Positions 16,741-26,900 of a stretch of DNA of 64,000 bases are shown here, piece after piece (within the stretch, counting starts at the first letter, position 1; each line of letters starts with the position of its first letter). A program made the translations under genes and the position numbers. The DNA lies in NCBI RefSeq assembly GCF_004745635.1, contig NZ_SRLB01000035.1:1-64000 (forward strand). Reading direction: 5' to 3'. The notes beneath the pieces were generated by a model. The model searched no databases, was not told the DNA's origin, and saw only the letters and a list, made by a program, of their open reading frames with translations. This DNA is from Methylobacterium nonmethylotrophicum. GTDB taxonomy: Bacteria > Pseudomonadota > Alphaproteobacteria > Rhizobiales > Beijerinckiaceae.

Positions 16741-17028
16741 CGCCGCGAAGGCCGCCGCCTGCTCCGGGGTCGCCTCGCTCTGGTGACGCGCCTTCCACTC
16801 GTCGTAGGGCATGCCGTAGACGTGCTCGCGGCTCTGGTCCTTGGTGAGGGCCAGGCCGCGGGCGTCGGCGGCGTCCTTGAGCCAGTTCGACAAGCAGTTG
16901 CGGCAGAAGCCCGCGAGGTTCATCAGGTCGATGTTCTGAACGTCGGTGCGCCCCTGGAGGTGCGACACCAGCCGGCGGAAGACCGCGGCCTCGAGCTCGG
17001 TGCGGGTGGTCTCGTCGATGCCGTCCAT
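16723..17028 (-). CDS. DUF1244 family protein
   Basis: A 101-residue protein matching the DUF1244 family over its length: TRTELEAAVFRRLVSHLQGRTDVQNIDLMNLAGFCRNCLSNWLKDAADARG, then LTKDQSREHVYGMPYDEWKARHQSEATPEQ. The two cysteines in FCRNCLSNW are conserved. The start at 17028 (MDGIDETTR) is preceded by GAGGGACCAAAG. Function is unknown; the family is widespread in alpha- and gammaproteobacteria. The last five codons and stop lie in the 37-bp repeat unit, so the neighbouring array appears to be amplified from this 3' end. Confidence 0.88.
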   Translation of the reverse strand: MDGIDETTRTELEAAVFRRLVSHLQGRTDVQNIDLMNLAGFCRNCLSNWLKDAADARGLALTKDQSREHVYGMPYDEWKARHQSEATPEQAAAFAARAETH

Positions 17029-17083
17029 CTTTGGTCCCTCGATCAAGCGGTTGGCGTGAGGTGGGGAGCGGGCGCCCGCTCGG

Positions 17084-17848
17084 TCAAGCGCGGGCGACCA
17101 ACGGCCCCAGCAGGGCGGCAAAGCGCGCGGCCCAGTCCTCGGCCCCGGCCTCGTCGCCGATCAGGTCCTGGCGGATCTCGATCAGCGCGTTGGGCAGCCC
17201 GCGGGCCATGGCGTGGCGGTCGATCGTGTCGCCCGGCAGCCCGCCGCCATAGGGCTGGTTGTCGCCGACCGTGAAGCCCGCCGGATCCGCCCGCAACCCC
17301 GCGATCAGCGGGCCGGCCAGGCGGTCGTCCCGGTCCCACAGGATGCCGACCTGCCAGGGCCGCGCCACCCCGCGCCAGGCCGGGGTGAAGCTGTGCACCG
17401 TCACGATGGCGGGCGGCGCGCCCGCTGCCATCGCCGCCGCCACCGCGGCGTCGATCGCCCGGTCGTAGGGGTCGTAGAACCGCGCCAGCCGCTCGGCGAT
17501 GCCGTCGGGCCCGATCCGGGCGTTGCCCGGCACGATCGCCCCGTCCGAGAGGCGCATCACCAGGGTCGGGTCGGTGCGGCCGCGATTGGGGTCGATGATG
17601 AGGCGCGAGAAGGTGGTGAGCAGGGCCGGCGCCCCGAGCCGGCGGGCAAGCGAGCGCGTCACCGCCGCCGCCCCGATGTCGTAGGCGATGTGCCGCTCGA
17701 AATGGGGAGCCGCGACCCCGAGATGGTCGAGGTCCGGCGGCACCGCGTTCGAGGCGTGGTCGCACAGGAGGAGGAGGCCGCAGGCCGGATCGCCGGGAAT
17801 CGTCTCGACGGGCTGGGGCGGATGGCGGGGAGAGGCGTCGGCTGTCAT
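17084..17848 (-). CDS. N-formylglutamate amidohydrolase family protein
   Basis: A 254-residue enzyme of the N-formylglutamate amidohydrolase family, which releases formate from N-formyl-L-glutamate at the end of one histidine-degradation route. Family blocks are LLLLCDHASNAVPPDLDHLG (zinc/substrate region), HIAYDIGAAAVTRSLARRLGAP, FSRLIIDPNRG, IVTVHSFTPAWRG and ALIEIRQDLIGDEAGAEDWA. The start at 17848 (MTADASPRHPPQPVETI) was chosen over an upstream ATG whose extension is unlike the family. No other hut genes are adjacent, so the physiological substrate could be another formyl- or acyl-amino acid. Confidence 0.87.
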   Translation of the reverse strand: MTADASPRHPPQPVETIPGDPACGLLLLCDHASNAVPPDLDHLGVAAPHFERHIAYDIGAAAVTRSLARRLGAPALLTTFSRLIIDPNRGRTDPTLVMRLSDGAIVPGNARIGPDGIAERLARFYDPYDRAIDAAVAAAMAAGAPPAIVTVHSFTPAWRGVARPWQVGILWDRDDRLAGPLIAGLRADPAGFTVGDNQPYGGGLPGDTIDRHAMARGLPNALIEIRQDLIGDEAGAEDWAARFAALLGPLVARA

Positions 17849-18000
17849 TGGGCGATCGCTGATATGGTCCCCTGCTCCATACCCAAATGGCGGAGCCGCC
17901 TCCATCCGCACGCGTGGATCCGGTCCGTGACGCCGGACCCGACTTGCCATAGTGACGGGGTCGACCGAGCCCCGAACCGGGAGCGCCCGAGGCCCCGCCG

Positions 18001-18951
18001 ATGTCCCGCACCCCCCTGCCCGAACTGGCGGCCTCCGGCGCCCCCGCTTCTCCCGCCGGGACCGCGGCCGATCTCCGGCCCGCCCTCCTCGCCCTCGTCG
18101 CCGGCGCGGTGGCGATGGGCCTCTCGCCGGTCCTGGTGCGGGTGGTGAGCCCCGAGGTCGGGCCCTTCGCCAGCGCGTTTTGGCGCGTCGCCCTGGCGCT
18201 GCCGGTGCTCTACGGATGGATGCGGTGGGAAGAGGCCCGGGCGCCGCACCTGCGCCGCGTCCTCACCCCCTCGGCCCTGCTCGCCGGCCTCGTCTTCTCC
18301 GGCGACCTCCTGTTCTGGCACCTGGCGATCCTGGGCACGACGGTGGCCAACGCCACCTTCTTCGCCACCACGGCGCCGGTCTTCGTGGTTCTGTTCGCCT
18401 GGCTCGGCCTTCGCCGCCGGCCCGCAGGCCGCACGCTGATCGGCCTCCTCGTCTGCCTCGTCGGCGGCGCCACCCTGGTCGGGCAGTCGGTGCAGGTCGA
18501 CCCGGCGCGCCTCTCCGGCGACCGGGACGGGGTGATCACCGCCGTGTTCTTCGCCCTCTACTTCCTGACGGTGGAGCGCGCCCGGGCCCGGGGGCTGGGT
18601 GCCGCCCGCGTCACCTTCGTGGCCTCCTGCATCACCGCGCTGGTGCTCCTCGGCGCCGTCGCGCTCCTCGAGACGCGGCCGATCCTGCCCCAGACCCCCG
18701 GTGCCGCCGCGGGCCTTCTGGCGCTCGCCCTCGTCAGCCACGCCGGCGGCCAGGGCCTGCTCTCCGTGGCGCTCGGCCGCCTGCCCGCCGGCTTCTCCTC
18801 CCTGGTGATCTTCCTGGAGGCGGTCGCCGCCGCGATCCTGGCCTGGATCCTCCTCGGCGAGGCCCTCGGCCCCCTGCAGGTGCTCGGCGGCGGCCTGATC
18901 CTGGCCGGCATCGCGACCGCCCGGCCGCGGCGGACGCCACGCGATGCCTAG
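18001..18951 (+). CDS. EamA/DMT-family transporter
   Basis: A 316-residue membrane protein with ten predicted spans in two EamA repeats. The first contains AVAMGLSPVLVRVVSPEVGPFASAFWRVALALPVL and ANATFFATTAPVFVVLFAWL. The second contains AVFFALYFLTVERAR and ends SLVIFLEAVAAAILAWILLGEALGPLQVLGGGLILAG, the usual RhaT/EamA closing block. Such proteins export or import small metabolites, often amino acids; the substrate cannot be told. It is transcribed divergently from the amidohydrolase and precedes glycerate kinase by 90 bp. Confidence 0.92.
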   Translation: MSRTPLPELAASGAPASPAGTAADLRPALLALVAGAVAMGLSPVLVRVVSPEVGPFASAFWRVALALPVLYGWMRWEEARAPHLRRVLTPSALLAGLVFSGDLLFWHLAILGTTVANATFFATTAPVFVVLFAWLGLRRRPAGRTLIGLLVCLVGGATLVGQSVQVDPARLSGDRDGVITAVFFALYFLTVERARARGLGAARVTFVASCITALVLLGAVALLETRPILPQTPGAAAGLLALALVSHAGGQGLLSVALGRLPAGFSSLVIFLEAVAAAILAWILLGEALGPLQVLGGGLILAGIATARPRRTPRDA

Positions 18952-19041
18952 CTCTAACAGATTAGAACGAGACCGGCACGAAGCCGGCCCGAAGCGTGAC
19001 CACAGCGAGCCGCGTGACCTTAGCAAGCGAGGAGCCGCCCC

Positions 19042-20337
19042 GTGACCGATGCCCCCTCCCCGGAGACCCGCGCCCTGCTGCTGCGCCTGCTCGACGCGGG
19101 CGTCACGGCGGCCCATCCCCGCGGCTGCCTGGTGCCGCACCTGCCCCCGGTGCCGGCCGGACGGCTGGTGATCCTCGGCGCCGGCAAGGCCGGGGCCAGC
19201 ATGGCGGCGCTCGCCGAGCGCCACTACCGGGCGCACGGGGTCGATCCCGCCCGGATCGCAGGCCTGGCGGTGGCCCGCCACGGCTACGGCGAGCCGGCCG
19301 GGGTGATCGAGGTGGTGGAGGCCGGCCACCCGGTCCCCGACGCGGCCGGCATCGCGGCGACGAAAGCCGCCCTCGACCTCGCGGCTTCGGCCGGCCCGGA
19401 CGACCTCGTGCTGGTGCTGCTCTCCGGCGGCGGCTCGGCGAACTGGATCGCGCCCGCCGGCGCCCTGACGCTGCCCGAGAAGCAGGGCATCACCCGGGCG
19501 CTGCTGCGCTCGGGGGCGGCCATCGACGAGATCAACTGCGTGCGCAAGCACCTCTCGCGGATCAAGGGCGGGCGGCTGGCGGGGGCCGCCCGCAACGCCG
19601 GCCGGCTCCTGACCCTCGCGATCTCGGACGTGCCCCGGGACGACCCGGCGGTGATCGCGTCCGGCCCGACGGTGCCGGACCCGACCACGCTGGCCGACGC
19701 GCGGGCGATCTGCGCCCGCCGCGGCATCGCCCTGCCGCCCTCCGCCGAGGCGCTCCTGAGCGACCCCGCGAACGAGAGCCCGAAGCCCGGGGATCCGGTC
19801 TTCGCCCGCACCGAATTCCGCATCGTCGCCCGGCCGATCGACGCGCTCAACGCCGCCTCCGTCGCCGCGGCCGAGGCCGGCTACGACCCGGTGCTGCTCG
19901 GGGCGGACCTCGAGGGCGAGGCCCGGGAGGTGGCGGCCGTGCACGCCCGCCTCGCCCGCGATCTCGCGGCGGCCGGGCGCAAGGCCGCGCTGATCTCCGG
20001 CGGCGAGCTGACCGTGACGATCCGGGGCGAGGGCCAGGGCGGGCCGAACCAGGAATACGCGCTCGCCCTGGCGCTGGCCCTCGACGGCGCCCCCGGCATC
20101 GCGGCGCTCTCGGCCGACACCGACGGCACCGACGGCGGCCGCGGCGAGGCCACCGACCCGGCCGGCGCGCTGATCGACCCGACGACGCTCGCCCGTGCGG
20201 CGGCGGCGGGGCTCGACGCGCGGGCGAGCTTGGGAGAGAACGACTCGACACCGTTCTTCGACCGGCTCGGCGACCTCGTCCGGCCGGGCCCCACCCGCAC
20301 CAATGTCAATGACCTCCGCATCATCCTGGTCGGCTGA
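19042..20337 (+). CDS. Glycerate 2-kinase, MOFRL family
   Basis: Phosphorylates D-glycerate to 2-phosphoglycerate; older annotations call the family hydroxypyruvate reductase (TtuD). The 431-residue protein has the N-terminal DUF4147 domain (ILGAGKAGASMA, EAGHPVPD, LVLLSGGGSANW, NCVRKHLSRIKGGRLA, SDVPRDDPAVIASGPTV) and the C-terminal MOFRL domain (ALISGGELTVTIRGEGQGGPNQEYAL, ALSADTDGTDG). The lysine in IKGG and the SGGGSA loop are the expected catalytic elements. In a methylotroph the reaction belongs to the serine cycle or glyoxylate assimilation. The start at 19042 has GAGGAG about 13 bases upstream. Confidence 0.93.
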   Translation: MTDAPSPETRALLLRLLDAGVTAAHPRGCLVPHLPPVPAGRLVILGAGKAGASMAALAERHYRAHGVDPARIAGLAVARHGYGEPAGVIEVVEAGHPVPDAAGIAATKAALDLAASAGPDDLVLVLLSGGGSANWIAPAGALTLPEKQGITRALLRSGAAIDEINCVRKHLSRIKGGRLAGAARNAGRLLTLAISDVPRDDPAVIASGPTVPDPTTLADARAICARRGIALPPSAEALLSDPANESPKPGDPVFARTEFRIVARPIDALNAASVAAAEAGYDPVLLGADLEGEAREVAAVHARLARDLAAAGRKAALISGGELTVTIRGEGQGGPNQEYALALALALDGAPGIAALSADTDGTDGGRGEATDPAGALIDPTTLARAAAAGLDARASLGENDSTPFFDRLGDLVRPGPTRTNVNDLRIILVG

Positions 20338-20776
20338 TCTCCCCGCCTCCCGCCTTCGCCGCGCCGCCTTCCTGGTCCTGCTCCTGCTCCTGGCCGTGCT
20401 CGGCGCCGGGCCGGCGCGGGCGGACCTGCGGATGTGCAACATGACCGGCAGCCGCATCGGCATCGCGCTCGGCTACCGCGATTCCGGCGGCTGGGTCACG
20501 GAGGGCTGGTGGAACCTCTCCGCCAAGGGCTGCGAGACCCTGCTCAAGGGGGCGCTCGCCGCCCGCTACTACTACGTCTTCGCCGTCGACTACGACCGCG
20601 GCGGCGAGTGGAGCGGCCGCTCGCTGATGTGCACCCGGGACCGCGAGTTCACCATCCGGGGCGTCGAGGACTGCCTCGCCCGCGGCTACGACCGCAACGG
20701 CTTCTTCGAGGTCGATACCGGCGAGCAGAAGAGCTGGACCATCCAGCTCACCGATCCGGGGCGGGCGGGGCCGTGA
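20303..20776 (+). CDS. DUF1036 family exported protein
   Basis: A signal sequence (RRAAFLVLLLLLAVLGAGPARA) is followed by a DUF1036 domain: LRMCNMTGSRIGIALGYRDSGGWVTEGWWNLSAKGCETLLKG, YYYVFAVDYDRGGEW, MCTRDREFTI and NGFFEVDTGEQKSWTIQL. The four cysteines visible in the mature part may form disulphides. The start is set at 20303 (ATG-TCA-ATG), inside the 3' end of the glycerate kinase gene; this 35-bp overlap suggests a shared transcript. The domain is common in alphaproteobacteria with no known biochemical role; a periplasmic location is expected. Confidence 0.85.
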   Translation: MSMTSASSWSADLPASRLRRAAFLVLLLLLAVLGAGPARADLRMCNMTGSRIGIALGYRDSGGWVTEGWWNLSAKGCETLLKGALAARYYYVFAVDYDRGGEWSGRSLMCTRDREFTIRGVEDCLARGYDRNGFFEVDTGEQKSWTIQLTDPGRAGP

Positions 20777-20934
20777 GGCGGGCCGGGTTGAGGCTCCCGG
20801 GCTCACGCTGTCGTCTTGAGTGAGGGCGCTGGAGTTTGCGCTCGACAGTGCAAACCGTCCGTTTCCGGCAACGCTCCAGGTCACACCTGCCGGCTCTTGA
20901 CGATGCACGCGTACAGGGTCGAGAGAGTCCCCTG

Positions 20935-21154
20935 AGAGCCCGTTTGACGTGCCTTGTAAAATTATCCCACCCCCAACCTCATCCTGAGGTGTCAGTCGAT
21001 TGAAGATCGACTGACCTCGAAGGAGGCCTCCAGCCATCACTGTGGTATCTGGAGCCCTCCTTCGAGGCTCCTTTCAGTCGCACCTCAGGATGAGGTCTCG
21101 GATGGGATAGATCAGACTCATGCGATACCTTTCTCGGCAGCCAAACAGGCTCTG
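20935..21154. repeat. Palindromic MITE-like element, copy 1
   Basis: A roughly 220-bp element bounded by imperfect terminal inverted repeats (AGAGCCCGTTTGA at the left, CAAACAGGCTCTGA at the right). Inside are nested palindromic arms: ACCTCATCCTGAGGTG against CACCTCAGGATGAGGT, and TCGAAGGAGG against CCTCCTTCGA. The same structure recurs at 52071-52289 and, more decayed, at 60981-61190. It contains no gene. The ends resemble those of MITEs mobilised by an IS transposase supplied in trans; that is an inference. Confidence 0.85.
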
Positions 21155-21256
21155 AGACGCCGCGACAGCACTCAAGATCCTATCACAGCAAAGCCTCTTC
21201 CACGGGGCGTTCAGGCGAGAAATCCCTCCCGATCCGCAAATCCCGGCGGCTTCCGA

Positions 21257-21852
21257 TCACTCGGCCGGACCGGGCCGTGTCTGACGCTCGTTGAAGCGCA
21301 TTGCGCCGTACCCCATGGCGAGGACGACGAGGAGCAGCACCACGTCGGCGTAGAGCCGGAGTCCCGTCGCGTCAGCCTCCCGAGCGTCCGCCACGCCATC
21401 GCGTTCAGCCCACCGGCGGTCACCAGCCAGAAGACGCTTCCGACGGCCAGGACGATATCATGGGCACCCGGCCGCCGTCGCTCCCACACCATAGAGGGAC
21501 GCGGCGATCGGCCGGCCACCCCGACCGTCACGCATGCCATCGAGGCCCGGTCCAAGGCGTTCGCCGTCAATTTCGCGCGTTCGTCGTCGATCAGACTCAG
21601 GCGGGAATCGATAGCTTGCGGGAATCTGCCGACCGCTTCGCCGGTTGGCCCGACGGGCGGCCCGTCGGAACTCTCGACCGCCCCAGGCGTGCGCGCCGGG
21701 ATCTGAAAGGCGTCGATTGGGGCGACCTTCGTTGTTTCAGGATCCGACGGAGCCGGCGCCTGCCGTGCCTCGCTGGTCGCCTCTGCGCAGCGGATCGGCG
21801 CCGATCCGCTCGACCTGATGACGGTCGTCGTGCCCACGAACGCCTCGCGCAC
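21257..21852 (-). pseudogene. Frameshifted small membrane protein gene
   Basis: From a GTG at 21852 the minus strand reads REAFVGTTTVIRSS..., then PQAIDSRLSLIDDERAKLTANALDRASMACVTVGVAG and a hydrophobic segment DIVLAVGSVFWLVTAGGLNAMAW. Soon after, coding character moves to another frame: EADATGLRLYADVVLLLVVLAMGYGAMRFNERQTRPGPAE and a TGA at 21257-21259. The two pieces together make a plausible two-span membrane protein, with one base lost or gained at about 21365-21395. The first frame continues to 21211 but ends in low-complexity Ser/Pro. The family is not recognised. A sequencing error is an alternative to true decay. Confidence 0.5.
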
Positions 21853-21942
21853 ACCCCACCCCCGCGCCCGGCGCTTGTCCGCCGGGCACGGCCCTCGCAT
21901 GCTGGCGCCCGCTTCCTTCCGTGCAGCGTGAGGCCTCGAGCG

Positions 21943-23181
21943 ATGACCACCAACCTCTCCGTGAACGGCAACCGGCTCTGGGACACCCTGATGGTGTCGG
22001 CGGGCATCGGCACCGGGCCCCGGGGGGGCTTGCGGCGCCTGACCCTGACCGAGCCCGACCGGGTGATGCGCGACCAGCTGAAACGCTGGGCCGACGAGGG
22101 CGGCTATCCGCTCACCATCGACGGGCTCGGCAACATGGTGCTGCGGCGCGAGGGCACCGAGCCCGGCCTGCCGCCGGTGGTGATCGGCAGCCACCTCGAC
22201 ACGCAATGGGCCGGCGGGCGCTTCGACGGCATCCTCGGGGTCCTCGCAGGCCTGGAGGTCCTGCGCACCCTCGACGATCTCGGGATCGCGACGCGCCGTC
22301 CCATCGAGGTGGTGAACTGGACCAACGAGGAGGGCGCCCGCTTCTCGCCGCCGATGCTGTGCTCGCTGGCCTGGTCCGGCCAAGCGACGGCGGACTGGGT
22401 CGAGAACCGGCGCGACCGCGACGGCGTGCGCTTCGGCGACGCCCTCGACGGCATCGGCTACCGGGGGCCCGAACCCGTCGGCGGCCGCACCATCGACGCC
22501 TATTTCGAGCTCCACATCGAGCAGGGCCCGGCCCTCGACCGGGCGGGCGTGCCGGTCGGCATCGTCACCGGCGGCTATCCGAGCTGCGGCATGCGCATCG
22601 CCGTCGAGGGCGCCACTGCCCATACCGGCCCGACCCCGATGGCCGAGCGCCACAACGCCCTCGTCGGCGCCGCCATGGTGGCGGTGGCGGTCAACGACAT
22701 CGGCTGGGCCCATGCCGACACCGACGCCAAGGCCACCGCCGCCCGCCTCGACCTGGTGCCGAACCTCCCCGGCACCCTCTCCGAATATGCCGAGCTGTTC
22801 ATCGACATGCGGGCGCCGCAACGGGAGACCCTCGAGACCATGAAGGCTGCCTTGCGCGCCGCCCTGCCCGACTGCGCCGCCCGCTCGCTCACGCAGATCT
22901 CCATCGCCGAGGAATGGGGCTTCGGAGTCTTCTCGTTCGACGACGGGCTGATCGGCACCTTGCGCGAGACCGCCGCGCGCCTCGACATCCCGACCATGGA
23001 CCTGCGCTCCCAGGCCGGCCACGACGCCTACCACGTCGCGCGCGTCGCCCCCGCCTGCATGATCTTCACCCCGTGCCGGGACGGCATCACCCACAACGAG
23101 GCCGAGGACATCGCCCTCGAGGCGACCCTGCCGGGCGTCAACCTGCTGCTCCACGCCGCCCTGGCGCGGGCCAACCGGTAG
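21943..23181 (+). CDS. M20-family amidohydrolase (N-carbamoyl-L-amino acid hydrolase / allantoate amidohydrolase type)
   Basis: A 412-residue zinc-dependent amidohydrolase. Metal-site blocks are GSHLDTQWAGGRFDGILGVLAGLEVLR (the HLDT and GRFDG pattern), NWTNEEGARFSPPMLCS and AYFELHIEQGPALDRAGVPVGIVTG. The lid or dimerisation domain contains GATAHTGPTPMAERHNALVGAA, and the end SQAGHDAYHVARVAPACMIFTPCRDGITHNEAED carries the last histidine ligand. This subfamily hydrolyses N-carbamoyl amino acids, ureidopropionate, allantoate or ureidoglycine; which of these is open, as no pyrimidine or purine catabolic genes are adjacent. The ATG at 21943 has an AGGC-type upstream site. Confidence 0.92.
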   Translation: MTTNLSVNGNRLWDTLMVSAGIGTGPRGGLRRLTLTEPDRVMRDQLKRWADEGGYPLTIDGLGNMVLRREGTEPGLPPVVIGSHLDTQWAGGRFDGILGVLAGLEVLRTLDDLGIATRRPIEVVNWTNEEGARFSPPMLCSLAWSGQATADWVENRRDRDGVRFGDALDGIGYRGPEPVGGRTIDAYFELHIEQGPALDRAGVPVGIVTGGYPSCGMRIAVEGATAHTGPTPMAERHNALVGAAMVAVAVNDIGWAHADTDAKATAARLDLVPNLPGTLSEYAELFIDMRAPQRETLETMKAALRAALPDCAARSLTQISIAEEWGFGVFSFDDGLIGTLRETAARLDIPTMDLRSQAGHDAYHVARVAPACMIFTPCRDGITHNEAEDIALEATLPGVNLLLHAALARANR

Positions 23182-23951
23182 GGGGATCGGGCGGCACGAG
23201 CGCGCCGCTCCAATCCGCTCCTGCCGCTTTGCGCATCGATGGACTTTGCGTCGGACAGTTGATGCGGGTTCCCGGATGCGCGACCGCGACACGCCCGGTC
23301 CCGGCAGGGTGCTGGCCGAGACCGGGGCGACCCGCCTCGAGGTCGACGCCCTTTGCCGCGACGGGCGCCTCTCCGGTGTCGCGGCCGCGCAGGGCGTCGC
23401 GCGGGACGAGGACAGGGGCCGGATGAAGCTGGCCTCGATGGGCCGGCTGCGAACATCGCCACGGGCCTGCCGGTTCACCGCGCGAGGGCGTTGCGCCCCA
23501 TGGGCCGGCTCCGAGGCGAAGGCGCCAGGCCGGGGAGGTCCGCCTGACGACATGTGAACGGCGCCCCTTCGCGTGTGCGCCACAACCAGCGATCCTTACG
23601 TCGCCTGGCGCCTCTCACGCCAACAGAGGGCGCGGTTCGGCCAGTGCCGGACACCAAGCATCCCCTCGGCATCGCCCTCGCTGATAAAGACAGGATCAGT
23701 GACATCCGTCATGGCAAGATCTACTTAAATTATTCTAAAAGCTCGTATTACAACTGTTTATTTGCGGTTCGATTTTTGCTAGATCAATTCCAAATGATAT
23801 AATCAATGTTTCTGGAGACAGGATTGCGATCTAAACTGTAAGGAACTGTTAAAAAGGCGTGGAATAGCCTTGACGCCGGCGTGGCTATGCCGCAATGATT
23901 GTAATCCGTTCAGGTTTTGATTGATCTTTGATTTGTAACTCGGAGGCTGCC
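23182..23951. other. Intergenic region, AT-rich leader of the serralysin-like gene
   Basis: The first 380 bp are GC-rich and hold no convincing gene. From about 23700 to 23950 composition drops sharply to AT-rich, most likely the promoter and 5' leader of the RTX protease gene. The GGAGG ribosome binding site sits at 23942-23946. I could not assign promoter boxes with confidence. Confidence 0.5.
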
Positions 23952-26900
23952 ATGGGTGTGTCACGCGGCAAGTTGAACCCGACAAGCACCCGCTCCCCCG
24001 GTCAGGACTCGACGGACGACGAGACCTCGGCCTTGATCTCGTTCGACTGGCTCCCGGGTGATTTTGGCGGCTACTCCCTCGCCAGCAGAGATGTCGTGAG
24101 CACGAGAGCGCCGCAAACCTCGGACGCGATCGGCGATCGTTCGGTCGACCAGCAGCAAGGAACGCCGGGGGCCGATGGCGTGGCGGCTGCCGAGGCCGAC
24201 GACGTGTCATCCAATGACCAATCGATCGACGATCCGGCGGGGCCGAATACAAAGCCGAGCAACCTCTACGTCGCCGGTCTTACCGGAACGACGAAGTGGT
24301 CCGAGGCCGGAGGCGTCTACCTGTCCTACGCTTTCGCGACCTCGACCTCCGACGCGACCTACATCCAGAACAACAGCATCAACGCGGGTGATCTCGCAGG
24401 CAGCACCTTCCGTTCGCTCGCGCCGACCACCGGGATCGAGCAGTCGATGAAGCTGGACGTCCGCCAGGCCTTTGCCGGCTGGTCGGCCGTCTCGAACATG
24501 TTCTTCACCGAGAACAGCTCAATCCAGACTACCGGCATCGACATCAAGATCGCCGCGTATGACAACCTCTCCGGAATCAACGGCGAGGGCACCTTCCCGG
24601 GCACGGATGTGAGTCCGGAGGGAGGAAGCGATTACGAAGGATACATCTTCTTCAACTCCAACGTCTCGTCGATGACGACGAACCCGGAAACGGGCGGCAG
24701 CTCCAACCGGCTGCATACGGTCATCCACGAGATCGGGCATACGATCGGGCTCGGTCATCCGCACGATTCCGGCAACGGCTCGAGCGTCTGGACGACGGCC
24801 AACAATACGGGATCCGGCGAGCACCCGCTCGACAACGACCGCTATACGGTCATGTCGTATGAGCGCGGCGGGCTAGACGTCAACAATCAGTCCATGAGCT
24901 TCGGCTATGCGGTCACGCCGATGGCACTGGACGTGGCCGCGATCCAGAGCATGTACGGCTCGCAAGCCAACAATACTGGCAGTACCTCTTACGCTCTCAC
25001 CGACCAGGCGACGATCGGGCGCGACCTCGACGGAAGCGACGGCACGGTCTCGATCGGGCGTGCGTTCTACAGCATCTGGGACACCGGCGGCACGGACACG
25101 ATCTCCTACGCCGGCGTGAACCACGCGCTCATCAACTTGAACGCCGCGACACTCGACGTCAACGGCGACCCGGCGAGCGTCACGCAGTGGCTCTCTGACA
25201 TCACCCCATTGGCTGCCTATTCCGCCCTCTCGCAGGAATTGAAGGACGATCTGTCGAATAACGACTATCACGCCGGCGGCTTCTTCTCGCGTGTTTACAA
25301 CAACAGCGGCGTAGCGGCACTGGGTGGGTATTCTATCGCCAATGGGCAATACGCGACCACGGCGCACCAGGCCGGGACCGGCATCGAGATCGGTTCCGGC
25401 AGCGGGCAGTCTGATTTCATCATCGGGAACGAGATCGCGAACACGCTCTACGGCAACGGCGGCGGCGACGTCCTGCACGGGTCCTGGGGCAACGACACGC
25501 TCTGGGGTGGGGCCGGCAACGACACGGTCTTCGGGGGCAACGACAACGATCTTCTGATTGGGGGTGCGGGGGCGGATACGCTCAACGGCGGCGCCGGCAA
25601 CGACATCTTCCGATTCGATAGCGAAACGGACATCGAGGCCGGCGAGACCATCGTCGATTCCAGCGGAACGAATACGATATTGGTCAACGGGACGGGTCTG
25701 TACGATTTCCGCAACGTCAGTGTCACGTACACGTCGTATTCCGAGATCGAGTTCGGCACAGAGGGCAACACCGTCCGGTTCAATGCCAGCCAGATGTCTG
25801 GCGGGCTTCTGATCGACGGATTTCTGGGTGGCGGCACCAATATTCTCGAGGTCTATGCTCAGTCTTCGGGGACCGGTTACGCGACCATCGCAGGCTTCAA
25901 TTTCACGGACTGGACCGGGTCGGACATCATCCGGGTCATCGGCGACAGCGGAGCGAACGGTCTGGTCGGCGCTGCCACGTTCGGCACCGAGATCTACGGC
26001 AACGCCGGCACCGACACGCTCACCGGCGGCTCGGGCAACGACCATCTCTGGGGCGGTCTCGGCAGTGACGCGCTGAGCGGAGGGGGTGGCTTCGACTTCG
26101 CCCGCTACGATTTCGCGACCGCAGCGGTCACGGCGGTGCTGTACGACGCCACCTTCAACACCGGCGAGGCGGCGGGCGACACTTACTCCGGCATCGAGGG
26201 GCTGGTCGGCTCGGCCTTCGGCGACAACCTCCAGGGTGATGCCGGCGCCAACCAGTTCTACGGTCTGGCCGGCGACGACCTGCTCTTCGGCCTGGCCGGC
26301 ATCGATATTCTCTGGGGCGGCGACGGCGGCGACAGCCTCTGGGGCGGCCTGGACGGCGACAGCCTCGACGGCGGCAACGGCTTCGACTTCGCCCGCTACG
26401 ACTACGCCGCGAGCGGAATCACGGCGGTGCTGTACAATTCCGGCTTCAACACCGGCGAGGCGGCGGGCGACGGCTACACCGCCATCGAGGGGCTGGTCGG
26501 CTCAGGCTTCGGCGACAACCTCCAGGGCGACGGCGGCGCCAACCAGCTCTTCGGCCTGGCGGGCGACGATCAGCTCTACGGCCTGGCCGGCAACGACACC
26601 CTCTCGGGCGGGGACGGCGGCGACAGCCTCTGGGGTGGCCTGAACGGCGACGTGCTCGACGGCGGGAACGGCTTCGACTTCGCCCGCTACGACTACGCCA
26701 CGGCCGGGGTCACGGCGGTGCTGTACAACGCCATCTTCAACACCGGGGAGGCGGCGGGCGATACCTACTCCGGCATCGAGGGGCTGGTCGGCTCGACCTT
26801 CGGCGACAACCTCCAGGGTGACGGCGGCGCAAACCAGCTCTTCGGCCTGGCGGGCGACGACCTGCTCTTCGGTCTGGCCGGCAATGACGCGCTCTCGGGC

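Noticed and set aside
23246..23557. Small plus-strand open frame after the M20 amidohydrolase
   Set aside because: It has no ribosome binding site, no recognisable motif and Arg/Pro-rich composition.
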